Assembly: GCA_039105265.1 (NCBI GenBank)
Contig: JAPFFF010000003.1
Location: 5,456,001 to 5,520,000, forward strand
DNA length: 64,000 nt
Reading direction: 5' to 3'
Origin: Tritrichomonas musculus
Taxonomy: Eukaryota; Parabasalia; Tritrichomonadida; Tritrichomonadidae
Part shown: in pieces, positions 1 to 9,605 of the stretch
Numbering within the stretch: position 1 is the first letter of the stretch
Layout: each line of letters begins with the position of its first letter
The notes under the pieces: generated by a model
Told to the model about the DNA's origin: nothing
Database searches by the model: none
The model's input: only the letters and a program-made list of their open reading frames with translations
Made by a program: the position numbers and the translations under genes

Positions 1-519
1 TTGACTTTATGGCTATCGTAAGATAATCTAATATGTGTAAAGTGGTAATTTATGTACATCCATTAAAATTAACATTATTGATCATCTTATTCAAGTTTAA
101 TCTAATATTTTTATTTAAAATTTAGTATAAATTAGGGTTTTAATATATTTTTTAATGTTCATAAGTTTAAAAGAAAGAAATTTTTTCTATTATTACCAAA
201 TCTAAATAACAAAAAAAAATAATTTTAACCAAAAAGAGTGCATCTAGCAATATATTTTATTCTCAATCATTTTTATGTTATTATTAAAGATCTCACTGTT
301 TTGAATCAATAATAATATGAGATTTATAAAGCCAAAACTGATTTTATTATTATTATTATTATTATTATTATAAATTCCATTATAATTTGATATTTGCAAA
401 TAATAAATCAACTAAAATAAGTTTTCAAAAAAATATGAGTATAAAAAATTTTTATCGGTAACTATTGAATTTTTGAATTCCAATTAAAAATTTGAATAAA
501 TTATTTTTATTCTCTTTTT
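1..519. other. intergenic, AT-rich with TTA microsatellite
   Basis: No coding sequence is visible. A TTA/ATT trinucleotide microsatellite runs at about 344-371. The last 40 bases before the ATG at 520 are T-rich (TTATTCTCTTTTT) and may hold the transcription start, because trichomonad leaders are normally only a few bases long. Confidence 0.6.
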
Positions 520-1683
520 ATGGAGCAAATAGACGATCAAAATACCATAAATCAATATGTTGCCAAAATGCAAAGGCTAGAGAATGAACTTATTTCATTT
601 ATTACTCAAGACAATCATTCTGATGAAGATTATGAAAATCTTGCTAATTTTTTCGATGAACAAAAAATTCGAGATCAGCATGAATTCAAAGCGATACTTC
701 ATTTAATTGTCAACATATCAAATAACTATCTTCGTAACGCTGATTTCTTCACGAACATCGAGCAAATTTTACTAATTTTTCAAAATGAAATCGACGATTT
801 CTTTTCGAATGACGAACTTTTTGACATTTTTAGGGACAACAAACGAATTCTTCTCTTTCTTTTTGAAGAGAAGTTATTAACTCCAGACATGTACATAGCT
901 TCAATCATTACTTCTCGTCAATATAAACAAGCTTTTTATCCGCATTATTTTTCGCCCGAATTTCGGTCATTTTTCAACATCAGTTTATGCCTTTACATTG
1001 ATGAAAAGAATCACGTCTTCAGCAACAACACATCCTTTATACAGAATGATTTTGAAACATTTGAAGTAAAACGGTTATCAGGTGAAAATGACGACTTTTT
1101 ATGTCAAATTATTCAAAAGGATTCATTGAAAGAATTCATTTCGTATGCGAATCAGAAAAATTTGGCCTTATCGACCAAAATTGAGCCTTCAATTTTTGAG
1201 ACAAACTCCTTTTTGATGTGTCGAAATCCAACACTGATTGAATATGCAGCTTTCTTTGGATCAATGCAAATTTTTGAATACTTGTATTCAAATAAAGTTG
1301 AATTGCCGCCTTCAATTTGGGAATACGCAATTCACGGCCAAAATAAAGACATTATTCACATACTTGAAAGAAATAAAATCTTGCCTGAAGATCCTTCTTA
1401 TAAAGGCTGCCTTATTGAGTCACTCAAATGTCATTATTTCGAAATGACTGAATTTATTAAAGAGAAATATTTCAAAGACATAAGTGACGATGATCTTGAC
1501 ATTTATTTTCACAGCCTTGAATTTTATAATTTTAAATATTTGCCCGTTAATTTCAATGATGAATTCAATCTATTCTATCATCTGTGTAAATTCGATCATT
1601 ATCCAATTGTTGAGTTACTTTTGGGTCACAAAAAATTGAAAATAAATGCAAAACACATTCAAAAATTCAATGCTTTTGAATAA
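520..1683 (+). CDS. DUF3447-like N-terminal domain of ankyrin protein
   Basis: This 387-residue ORF starts at an ATG preceded by a T-rich stretch. Its full length resembles the first ~370 residues of the BspA-tailed protein encoded at 40496-43378. Shared landmarks include F-F-x-x-I-E-Q-I-L near residue 78, E-T-N-S-F-L and T-L-I-E-Y-A-A-F-F-G-S near residues 228-247, and C-H-x-x-x-x-x-x-I-K-E near 303-313. That arrangement fits the DUF3447 family found next to ankyrin repeats in trichomonads. The last 40 residues (Y-P-I-V-E-L-L-L-G-H...I-N-A-K-H-I) form a first ankyrin-like unit, after which the frame stops at TAA. The next ankyrin unit starts 50 bases later. The function is unknown; ankyrin solenoids normally bind protein partners. 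It could be expressed alone as a short protein or as the first segment of the split gene. Confidence 0.75.
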   Translation: MEQIDDQNTINQYVAKMQRLENELISFITQDNHSDEDYENLANFFDEQKIRDQHEFKAILHLIVNISNNYLRNADFFTNIEQILLIFQNEIDDFFSNDELFDIFRDNKRILLFLFEEKLLTPDMYIASIITSRQYKQAFYPHYFSPEFRSFFNISLCLYIDEKNHVFSNNTSFIQNDFETFEVKRLSGENDDFLCQIIQKDSLKEFISYANQKNLALSTKIEPSIFETNSFLMCRNPTLIEYAAFFGSMQIFEYLYSNKVELPPSIWEYAIHGQNKDIIHILERNKILPEDPSYKGCLIESLKCHYFEMTEFIKEKYFKDISDDDLDIYFHSLEFYNFKYLPVNFNDEFNLFYHLCKFDHYPIVELLLGHKKLKINAKHIQKFNAFE

Positions 1684-1733
1684 CATTTTCAATGGTTTAT
1701 TTTTCATGATATTTTTAAATTTTTATTATTTAT

Positions 1734-1829
1734 AAAACTCCATTGATTATTGCAATCGAACAGCAAAATTTAGAAGTTGCTCAGCTTTTATTAGCTTGTG
1801 ATGATATTGATGTTAATGTTAAATCAATT
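1734..1829 (+). repeat. ankyrin unit 1
   Basis: 32 codons, K-T-P-L-I-I-A-I-E to V-N-V-K-S-I, followed immediately by TAA. The core V-A-Q-L-L-L-A of the second ankyrin helix is intact. Confidence 0.75.
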
Positions 1830-2112
1830 TAAAACAAAAAATTTTTTTAATATAATTTCAAAAATTTATATTTTTTTCATACAATTTCAAATGCACTTGA
1901 TTTTTAAATACAGTTTTAATAATATTTTTAAATACAATTTGAACTTATATTTTAATGATATTTCAACCTATAAATATTTTTTTTAATGGAATTCTTTATT
2001 TTATTGTTTTAAATACAATTTCAAATTATTTTTTGAATACAGTTTTAAAGTCAAGTTTTTTTGAATACAATTCAATTTTATTAATTTGAATGAAATTTAT
2101 TATTAATGTTTT

Positions 2113-2211
2113 GATAAGACAGCTTTGCATATTGCAGTTGAAAAAGGTAATCCTGAATTCGTTCAGCTTTTATTAGCTCATAATGAACTAGATGTTAACA
2201 GTAAATTAATT
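2113..2211 (+). repeat. ankyrin unit 2
   Basis: 33 codons, D-K-T-A-L-H-I-A-V-E-K-G-N to V-N-S-K-L-I. The frame stays open for six further codons (L-N-L-L-F-F) and then stops. Confidence 0.75.
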
Positions 2212-2543
2212 TTAAATCTTTTATTTTTTTAATATCGTTTTAACTTAATTATTTCTTGCTTATAAAATTCACCAAAACTAGTATTTTTAATAGAATTTCA
2301 AATATTTTTTAATATCGTTTTGAAAATCAATTTTTTCATACAATTTCAATTGATATTTTTCTAATAGTATTCAAAAAATCAAAACTTTTTAATAGCATTA
2401 CAAAACCATCAATTTTTTTCATAAAGTTCTAAATTAAATAATTCAATGAAATTATGATTCTGATATTTAAATGGAATTTACATCATTTCTTTTTTATAGA
2501 ATTAAAAAAATTTATTTTTCATGAAGTTCTTAATTTTGATTTG

Positions 2544-2642
2544 AATAAGCAAGCATTGCATATTGCTGTTGAAAAAGGAAACTTGGAAGTCGTTAGACTT
2601 TTATTGGAACGTAAAGATATCGAAGTCAATACAAAATCTATT
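2544..2642 (+). repeat. ankyrin unit 3
   Basis: 33 codons, N-K-Q-A-L-H-I-A-V-E-K-G-N to V-N-T-K-S-I, stopping three codons later. Here the upstream spacer is also open in frame for about 30 codons and reads as F/I/H/N-rich sequence (F-H-E-V-L-N), which hints at how a spacer monomer would translate. Confidence 0.75.
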
Positions 2643-2825
2643 TTAAAAAAATAATTCTTTTTAATTTCATTTCAAATGTTAATTTTTTTCATTCAGTTTT
2701 AAAATCAAAAAAATTTTATAAAATTTCAAATCACTTTTTGTATTCATTCAATTAAAATTCAATTTTTTTGAATGAAATTTCAAAAATATAAATTTGAATG
2801 AAATTTAAAAAAAAAATCATGTTTT

Positions 2826-2924
2826 AATCGAACACCATTACACATTGCTGTTGAAAAAGGTAAATCAGAAATTGTTAAGCTTTTATTAACACGTAAAGAA
2901 GTTGATGTTAATATCAAATCAATT
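2826..2924 (+). repeat. ankyrin unit 4
   Basis: 33 codons, N-R-T-P-L-H-I-A-V-E-K-G-K to V-N-I-K-S-I, with an intact I-V-K-L-L-L core. Confidence 0.75.
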
Positions 2925-3214
2925 TCAAATTTTCATTTTTTCATGCAATTTTAAAAATTAATTTTTAATAAAATTCCAAAACAAATTGAATTTTTAATTT
3001 CGTTTCAAACGTCATAATTTCATTCAATTTCAAATCAATTTACTTTTTCTAATTCAGTTTTAATTCAATTTTTTGAATGAAATTTCAAAATAAATTTTTT
3101 GATTAATAAAATTCATAATTAATATATTTTCATGGAATTTCAAAATAATCAATTTTTTTAAATGAAGTTTTAAATAAATAAATTTTTTTTCATGAAGTTT
3201 TTTAATTGAATATT

Positions 3215-3313
3215 CATAAAACTGCATTGCATATTGCTGTTGAAAGTGGAAATCCAGAAATTGTCAAACTTTTGTTGCAAAGAGAAGAGATTGACATTAA
3301 CATGAAATCAATT
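3215..3313 (+). repeat. ankyrin unit 5
   Basis: 33 codons, H-K-T-A-L-H-I-A-V-E-S-G-N to I-N-M-K-S-I. It is followed by the longest spacer in the array, about 725 bp. Confidence 0.75.
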
Positions 3314-4038
3314 TTAAAATTTGTTTTTTTAATATCATTTTAACCTAAGATATTTTTTTGATACAGTTTTAACTTATTTTTTATTTTTAAACATAGTTTC
3401 AAGTCATTTTGTTTTTATGTGGTTTCGAATTCAATTGATTTTTATGGAATTTCAAATCAATTTATTTTTTCTTATCATATTTCAAACTAATTTTATTTTT
3501 CTCACGGAATTTCAAATATGTTTTTTTAATTTCATTTCAAAACAATCTTTGAATTAATAAAATTTCAAATTGTTTGTTTAAATGGAATTCTTAATTATCA
3601 ATTTTTTAATCGAGTTTCAAAAATCAATTTTTTTATTTATCGAGTTTTAAATTGATTTCTTTTCCTTATATAATTCAAAATACGAAATTTTTTAAATACA
3701 ATTTTAAATATTGATATTTTAATGAAGTTTGTCATCAATTATTTGTTTATCTAGTTTTAAAATGATTTATTTTTTATTCAATTTCAATTCAATTTTTTTG
3801 AATACAATTTCAACGATAAAATGTTTTAATGTAATTCAAAAAAATAAATATTTTTTAATAAAATTACTAATCAATTATTTATTAATATAATTTCAAGAAT
3901 CAATATTTTTAATAAAATTTCAAAATTGAATATTTAAATGATGTTTTAAAGTCAATTTTTTTGATACAATTTTTATTCGATTTTTTTCACAAAATTCATC
4001 ATTCAAATTTTTGAATGAAATTCAATAAAAAAAAAATT

Positions 4039-4137
4039 TATGAAACTGCTTTGCATATGGCTGTTCAATCATCAAATCCTGAAATTGTGCAAATTTTATT
4101 ATCTCATAAAAGTATTGATGTTAATGTTAAATCAATT
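4039..4137 (+). repeat. ankyrin unit 6
   Basis: 33 codons, Y-E-T-A-L-H-M-A-V-Q-S-S-N to V-N-V-K-S-I, with I-V-Q-I-L-L core. Confidence 0.75.
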
Positions 4138-4423
4138 GTTTTATTAATCAACTTTTTGAATGAAATTCCAAATTAATTCAATTTTAATAGAATTTCAAAA
4201 ATAAAAATATTTTTTATATAATTTCAACAAAATTTATAATTAATGGCATTCTAAATCATACATTTATTAATGGAATTTAATATCATTTTTTTCTAATTTC
4301 ATTCAAAATCCACTTTTTAAATGATATTCATCAAATTGTTAATTTTTATGGCATTTTAATGTCATATTTTTTTGGAGTTTCAAATCAATTTTTTAAATGA
4401 AATTTTTAAAAAATTATTATTTT

Positions 4424-4522
4424 AATAAAACTGCTTTGCATATTGCAATTGAACAAGGAAATTCTAAAATTGTTACCTTTTTATTACAAAGTGAAGATAT
4501 TGACGTTAATATCAAATCTGTT
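4424..4522 (+). repeat. ankyrin unit 7
   Basis: 33 codons, N-K-T-A-L-H-I-A-I-E-Q-G-N to V-N-I-K-S-V. Confidence 0.75.
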
Positions 4523-5039
4523 TTTTTACTCTTGTTTTTTTCTCATATAATTTTAAATTGCTTGTTTTAATTCAATTTCAAATAATATTTTTTTGTTTAA
4601 TTTCGTTTCATTATTTAATATTTTTAATACAATTCTAAAATGTATTTTTTTTAAATACAATTTCAAAAAAAAATCACTTTTTTTAATCGAGTTTTAAATC
4701 ATTAAAAATTTATCAAATTTCAAATCATTTTTTGTTTCTCATGTAATTTTAAAATTAAAAAATATTTATGATATTTTTAATTGAGTTTTTTTAATCAAAT
4801 TTTTAAATTCATTTGTTTTTCATCAAATTTTATTTCAATTATTTCAATCAAGTTTTCAATACAAAAAAATTTTATACAATTTCAAATAACAATTATTTTA
4901 AATACAATTTCATAATTTTGATATTTAAATACAATTCACAATAAAATTATTTTTCTAATACAATTCAAAATAATTATATTTTTTAAATACAGTTTTAAAT
5001 TCCTTTTGTCAAATGAAATTTCTTTAATTTTATAATTTT

Positions 5040-5138
5040 TATAAAACTCCATTGTATTTGGCAGTTGCTAAAGGAAATCCAAAGATTACAACTCTTTTAT
5101 TATCAAGACCAGAATTGAACGTGAATAATAAATCGATT
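5040..5138 (+). repeat. ankyrin unit 8
   Basis: 33 codons, K-T-P-L-Y-L-A-V-A-K-G-N to V-N-N-K-S-I. It is among the more diverged units (T-T-L-L-L-S-R-P) but has no stop or frameshift. Confidence 0.75.
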
Positions 5139-5762
5139 TCAAATCATTTTTTTGTTAATATCGTTTTATATTATTGATTTTTTTTATATCATTTCATTTG
5201 TCACTTTTTCATTTCATTTTAAATTAATTATTTATTCATATCATTTTCATTTATTATATTCAATGAAATTTTGAACCATTTATTTTTTTAATACAATTTA
5301 AAATTATTTTTTTCTAATGGAATTTCAAAAATAAATTGTTTTTCTAATGTAATTCAAAAAAAAATTTATTTTTTAATATCATTTCAAATGATTTCTTTTC
5401 TTATCACATTCCTAATTATATATTTAAATGGAATTAATAATCAAATATTTAGATGAAATTCTAATCATTTTAATTTTTTTATAAAATTTAAAATCATCTT
5501 GTTTTTTATTTCATTTCAAATAAATATTTTTTTGAATAAAATTTCAAATCAATTTTTTGAATGTAATTATAAATCAAATTTTTTAATATCATTTCAACTT
5601 CAATATTATAATGGAATTCATAATTATATTAATAAATGGAATTGCAAATCATTTTTTTAAATGTAATTTCATATTCATTTTATTTCATGGAATTTAAAAT
5701 CATTCAATTTTCATAAAATTTCAAAAATATTTTTTTAATGAAATTTTAAAATATTTTATTTT

Positions 5763-5861
5763 CATAAAATGGCATTGCATATGGCTGTTGAAAAAGGAAA
5801 TCCAGATATTATTCAATTATTGCTAAATCGTGAAGAAATTGATGTTAACATCAGATCAGTT
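5763..5861 (+). repeat. ankyrin unit 9
   Basis: 33 codons, H-K-M-A-L-H-M-A-V-E-K-G-N to V-N-I-R-S-V. Confidence 0.75.
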
Positions 5862-6235
5862 TTAATTTTAATTTTTTCATAAAATTCAAAAAAAAAAAAT
5901 TTTTAATTACGTTTCAAAGTCAAAATATTTTTATTTCATTTAAAATGATATAATTTTTAATTCAATTCCTAAAAAACTAATATTTTAATTTCGTTGATAA
6001 TCAATTTAGTATTTATGGAATTTCAAAATATTTTCTTTGTTTCATAACATTAAAAATTAAATTTTTAATTCAATTTAAAAATATTAAAATTTTTAATTTC
6101 GTTTCAAATTAAAAAATTTTTGAATGGCGTTTTAAAAATATGTTTTGTTTCATACAATTCCACTCTTAATATTTTGTTCATGAAATTTCAAAACTTATAA
6201 AATTTTAATGAAATTTTATAAAAAAAAAAAATTTT

Positions 6236-6334
6236 CATAAAGCAGCATTGCATATTGCTATTGAAAAAGGAAATTCGGCAATTGTTCAATTATTATTGAA
6301 TCACAAAGGAATTGATGTTAATAATAAATCGATC
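6236..6334 (+). repeat. ankyrin unit 10
   Basis: 33 codons, H-K-A-A-L-H-I-A-I-E-K-G-N to V-N-N-K-S-I. It resembles unit 11 closely (A-I-V-Q-L-L-L, G-I-D-V-N), suggesting a recent shared origin. Confidence 0.75.
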
Positions 6335-6479
6335 ATTTTAATTAATTTATTTTAATTACATTTAAGGAAAATAATTTAAATACAATTCAAATATTATCTT
6401 TTTCAATGGAATTTTATTTCACTTTTTAATTCAATTTTCAAAACAATTTTTTTTTGAATGCTGTTTTATATAATTATTT

Positions 6480-6578
6480 CATAAATCAGCATTGCATATC
6501 GCTGTGGAAAAAGAAAACAAGGCAATTGTTCAACTTTTGCTTGATCATGAAGGAATTGATGTTAATGACAAAGCAATT
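6480..6578 (+). repeat. ankyrin unit 11
   Basis: 33 codons, H-K-S-A-L-H-I-A-V-E-K-E-N to V-N-D-K-A-I. The spacer before it is one of the shortest, about 145 bp. Confidence 0.75.
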
Positions 6579-6860
6579 TTTAAACTTATTTATTTTTAAT
6601 ATAATTTCAAATTAAATTTTTGTTTATGAAATTTCAATTTAAATGATTTTTAAATTCTGTTCCGAATTTTCTATTTAAATGGCATTTTATATCAATTTTT
6701 TAAATTTCATTTCAAATATTTCTGTTTGAATGGAATTTTTGGTTGATTTTTTCTCATAAAATTCTAAAATAATTTTATTTTTTCATGCAATTTCAAATTG
6801 ATTTGTTTGAATGGAATTCAACATTAAAATATTTTTCATTCAATTTCATCTTAAAAATTC

Positions 6861-6959
6861 AATACAACTGCTCTTCACATTGCTGTTTATAAAGATAATA
6901 TTGATATTGTTAAGCTATTATTAGCACATCAAGGAATTGATGTAAATATCAAATCAATT
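6861..6959 (+). repeat. ankyrin unit 12
   Basis: 33 codons, N-T-T-A-L-H-I-A-V-Y-K-D-N to V-N-I-K-S-I. Confidence 0.75.
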
Positions 6960-7225
6960 TTTATTCAATTTTTTGAATATAATTCAAAATTGAATATTTC
7001 AATTCAATTTCAATTCAAATGGTTTTATTTCATTTTATGCAAAATATTTGAATGCAATTTGAAAAATACTTTTTTTAATCTCGTTTAAATTATATTTTTT
7101 TACACAATTTAAAATTAAATAATTTGATGAAATTTTCCATCAAAAATTTCAATGGAATTGAAAATTTACTTTTTGAATCAAATTTCAATTCAAATTTTTG
7201 AATGAAATTTTTTTGAAAAAAAATT

Positions 7226-7318
7226 AATAAAACTCCTTTACACATTGCAGTTGAAAGAGGAAATAAAGCCATTATTCAGCTTTTGCTTAATCAGGAAGAA
7301 ATAGATATAAATGCATGT
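7226..7318 (+). repeat. ankyrin unit 13
   Basis: About 31 codons, N-K-T-P-L-H-I-A-V-E-R-G-N to I-N-A-C. It lacks the K-S-I ending of the others, as expected for the last full unit before the cap. Confidence 0.7.
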
Positions 7319-7393
7319 GATGAAATTCAAAGCTTTGTGAATTTAATCAAGTTTTATTTAATATTTTATGGTTTTTAAGAAAATTATTCATGA

Positions 7394-7465
7394 AAAAGAC
7401 CAGTAGATTATACCAAATCAGCTGAAATTCAAGAATTGCTGAGTATTTCTGAAAAAGATTCATGA
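7394..7465 (+). other. C-terminal ankyrin cap with stop
   Basis: The frame reads K-R-P-V-D-Y-T-K-S and then A-E-I-Q-E-L-L with a short tail ending in TGA. Tails of the form P-x-D-Y-T-K-S-x-E-I-x-x-L-L are the usual end of trichomonad ankyrin proteins, so the locus seems to keep its proper end after 13 interruptions. Confidence 0.6.
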
Positions 7466-9605
7466 TCTTTTAATTTAATATAATTTTTTTTTTAATCAAA
7501 AGTAATATTAAATAAAAAATATTATATTAATTTGCTTTCTTTTCTTTTTATTATGTCAAACTTCAAATGTTATTTGATGAATATGATAAAATGTTTTATT
7601 TCTTTCTATGGGGAGGTTTTCTATCATTTGAAAAAAAAAATGAATTTCATTTGCAATTGAAATCAAATAAATTGAAAACATTGTTAAGTTAAAAACGATA
7701 TTTTGATATATTCGAACCCTTTAATTGGGTCATAACTTCACAATAGAATTGAAATAACGTTGATTCAATTCAAGGAAAAATATATTTATTCGTTAAAAAA
7801 GTAAAGTTATTCATTAAAATAATTGATACAATATCAAGCAATCTTTTACAATATATTTTGGCAAGAAAAGATCAAAATTGATTAAGGTACAAATTCAATA
7901 CGATAAAATTCAAAAGGAGACCGTTAATTATTTGTGAAAATTGACCTCTCGGAAAAAGTGTATGAATTCTGAGTAGCCGTAAGAAAGTTTCAGATTTAGA
8001 TATTTTATTCGTTTTTTATGTAACATGTCCAAAAATTAATCGGTTATTAACGTACAATATTTGTACGTTAATAAAAGAAAACTTTCATCATTGTTTTTCT
8101 TGTTAAATCAAAGATGAGAGAAAATTAAAAGTGACAATTTTATTGGCAATCATTATGAACTCAAAATTTTGCTAACTTTGAAATAATTAGCTCAAATTTG
8201 TCAAAGTGCTTCCCAGAAAAAGTGACACCTTTGACAATACTAAGGTAAAGTTGGGTTTTCTAATTTTTGAATAGTTTATTCATTGAAAAAGTTCAAGATT
8301 GACTTTAAGGTAAAAATGCCATACGTTAAAAATTGAGAAAGAGAACGTTAAAAATTTAAGAAAAGCACCCTTCCAGAAAAAGTTTAAATTTCAATATATG
8401 TCGGATTTGAATTTCTGAACTTTATAAAATATTTTTATATTCAAACTGAAATAAAAATTTTATAATTGAATTTTTCAATTATAAATTTAGTATATTAACT
8501 TTTTCAATTAATATCTGAACCAAAAAGGGTTTTAGATTTATATTCGAATTATTATAAAGAAGAGAAAGATTATGTAATTTATATTTAATTTCAAAATATA
8601 ATATCAATAATTATCTCAAAAATTTTACTGAATTATAAAAAAAAGTAGTAATGGAAAAATAAATTAACAAAGAATTTGATAAGATTCGTTTCTTCTTATA
8701 AAATATTGATTTTATTTATATGAAATGCTTTTAACCTCTTAAAAATTCCATAAATAGAAAAAATAGAAATCTGAATAATTATTATCTAATTTGACTATAA
8801 AGAAGAGTAATTAAAAAAAGATTCAAATCTGAAATAAAGAAACACTGAAAGGTATTGAATGTAATTAAATAAAAAATGAACTTTAATTTATACACTTGTT
8901 GACCAAATATTAAACATATTTGAAATATTTGAATCATTTGAATCAGTTTTACCTTGATGATAATTACAACTTTTTTAATCAATGCCATTTGAGTTTCCAA
9001 TTAAAATATAAGCTTGTCAAATAATATTTAATTTTTTGGGACAATCCTATCCATGAAAAGTAAAAAACCGCCATCTTAAGGTGAAATTTGACTTACTCTG
9101 TTAAAAAAATTAACCAAAAAAATCATAAATTTAATTTTACATAATTTTTCAGGAATATATACACCAGTGATCACCACAGAGCTGTGCGAAACTGAATCGG
9201 GTTCCTTGAATTGCTGGATGAATCGGGAAGCTATTTAAACTATATAATTATGTATTATTTAGCAAAAATTGAATAAAAAAAGTGTTAAAAAGTATTCAAA
9301 AAGTTAGAAATACGATTCTCCGAATTTTTGAATTTCATTTGATTTACCAAATCATGTATGTTATTTATGTGTTGAATTATTTCATCAATTTATGATTTGG
9401 GTTTTAATAAGCAATAATGTCTTATAAATAATTAAATTTTCAATTTTTAAATAAATAAATCAGTTAATTCTAAATTTACTTTTATCATTCAAAAGAACTG
9501 AGAAAAAAAAAGCCGTAAAAAAGTATACCACAAAGAATCGGAAATTCCTAAATAATTTTTAAATAAATCCGTAAGAACGGTTTTGAAAAAAGCAAAACAT
9601 ATGAT
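7466..9605. other. gene-poor region with diverged repeats
   Basis: I see no supported gene. Segments at about 7870-7960 and 8300-8390 align loosely with each other (GGTA-AAA..., ATACG-TAAAA, A-CGTTAA, then GGAAAAAGTG or AGAAAAAGTT). A third CCAGAAAAAGTG sits at about 8213. A small island less AT-rich than its surroundings lies at 9171-9232. The rest is AT-rich and featureless. Confidence 0.5.
9171..9232. other. GC-enriched island, possible structured RNA
   Basis: This stretch is visibly richer in G+C than its surroundings. It contains a perfect short hairpin (CACAG-AG-CTGTG), a GTGATCAC palindrome and two copies of GAATCGGG. No tRNA boxes, snRNA or SRP RNA motifs that I know are present. It may be a small non-coding RNA or a decayed gene piece. 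Confidence 0.2.

Larger units (their letters stand above)
1684..7393. repeat. AT-rich spacer family between ankyrin units
   Basis: The spacers are built from a loose monomer of roughly 20-30 bp, approximately a T-run, AAT plus a few bases, then ATTTCAAA, then ATCAAT. ATTTCAAA and close variants recur dozens of times between 1830 and 7220. Spacer lengths are about 50, 285, 330, 185, 290, 725, 285, 515, 625, 375, 145, 280, 265 and 75 bp, so growth is not uniform. T-run length changes would put successive monomers in different frames. The sequence AAATCAATTTT both ends most ankyrin units (codons K-S-I) and recurs inside the spacers, and TTTCATAAAA or TTAATAAAA both precedes units and recurs inside. 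Confidence 0.7.
520..7465 (+). other. split ankyrin gene: N-terminal domain, 13 interrupted ankyrin units, C-terminal cap
   Basis: Taken together this reads as one ankyrin gene whose repeats have been pushed apart. The first 387 codons are an uninterrupted DUF3447-like domain ending in a first ankyrin-like unit. Then come 13 segments of about 33 codons on the same strand. Nearly all start with K-T-A-L-H-I-A-V-E-like residues and end in (D)VN-x-K-S-I. A final segment, R-P-V-D-Y-T-K-S followed by A-E-I-Q-E-L-L, has the form of the C-terminal end of trichomonad ankyrin proteins and stops with TGA. None of the 13 units contains a stop or frameshift, yet the DNA between them is AT-rich and has stops in the reading frames I followed. 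Spacers begin just after K-S-I and end just before the next K-T, at the ankyrin beta-hairpin. No GT-AG or ACTAACACACAG signals sit at these joints. It may be a functional gene with unusual introns, a gene being taken apart by repeat expansion, or a store of repeat cassettes. I cannot decide from sequence alone. Confidence 0.6.

Noticed and set aside
1684-7393. Ordinary spliceosomal introns between ankyrin units
   Set aside because: The joints lack GT-AG boundaries and the conserved trichomonad branch/3' motif. An unusual intron class is not excluded and is raised in the findings.
7713-7735. Possible minus-strand tRNA (AGGGTTCGAATA)
   Set aside because: Only the loop-like string is present; no cloverleaf can be drawn in the AT-rich flanks.
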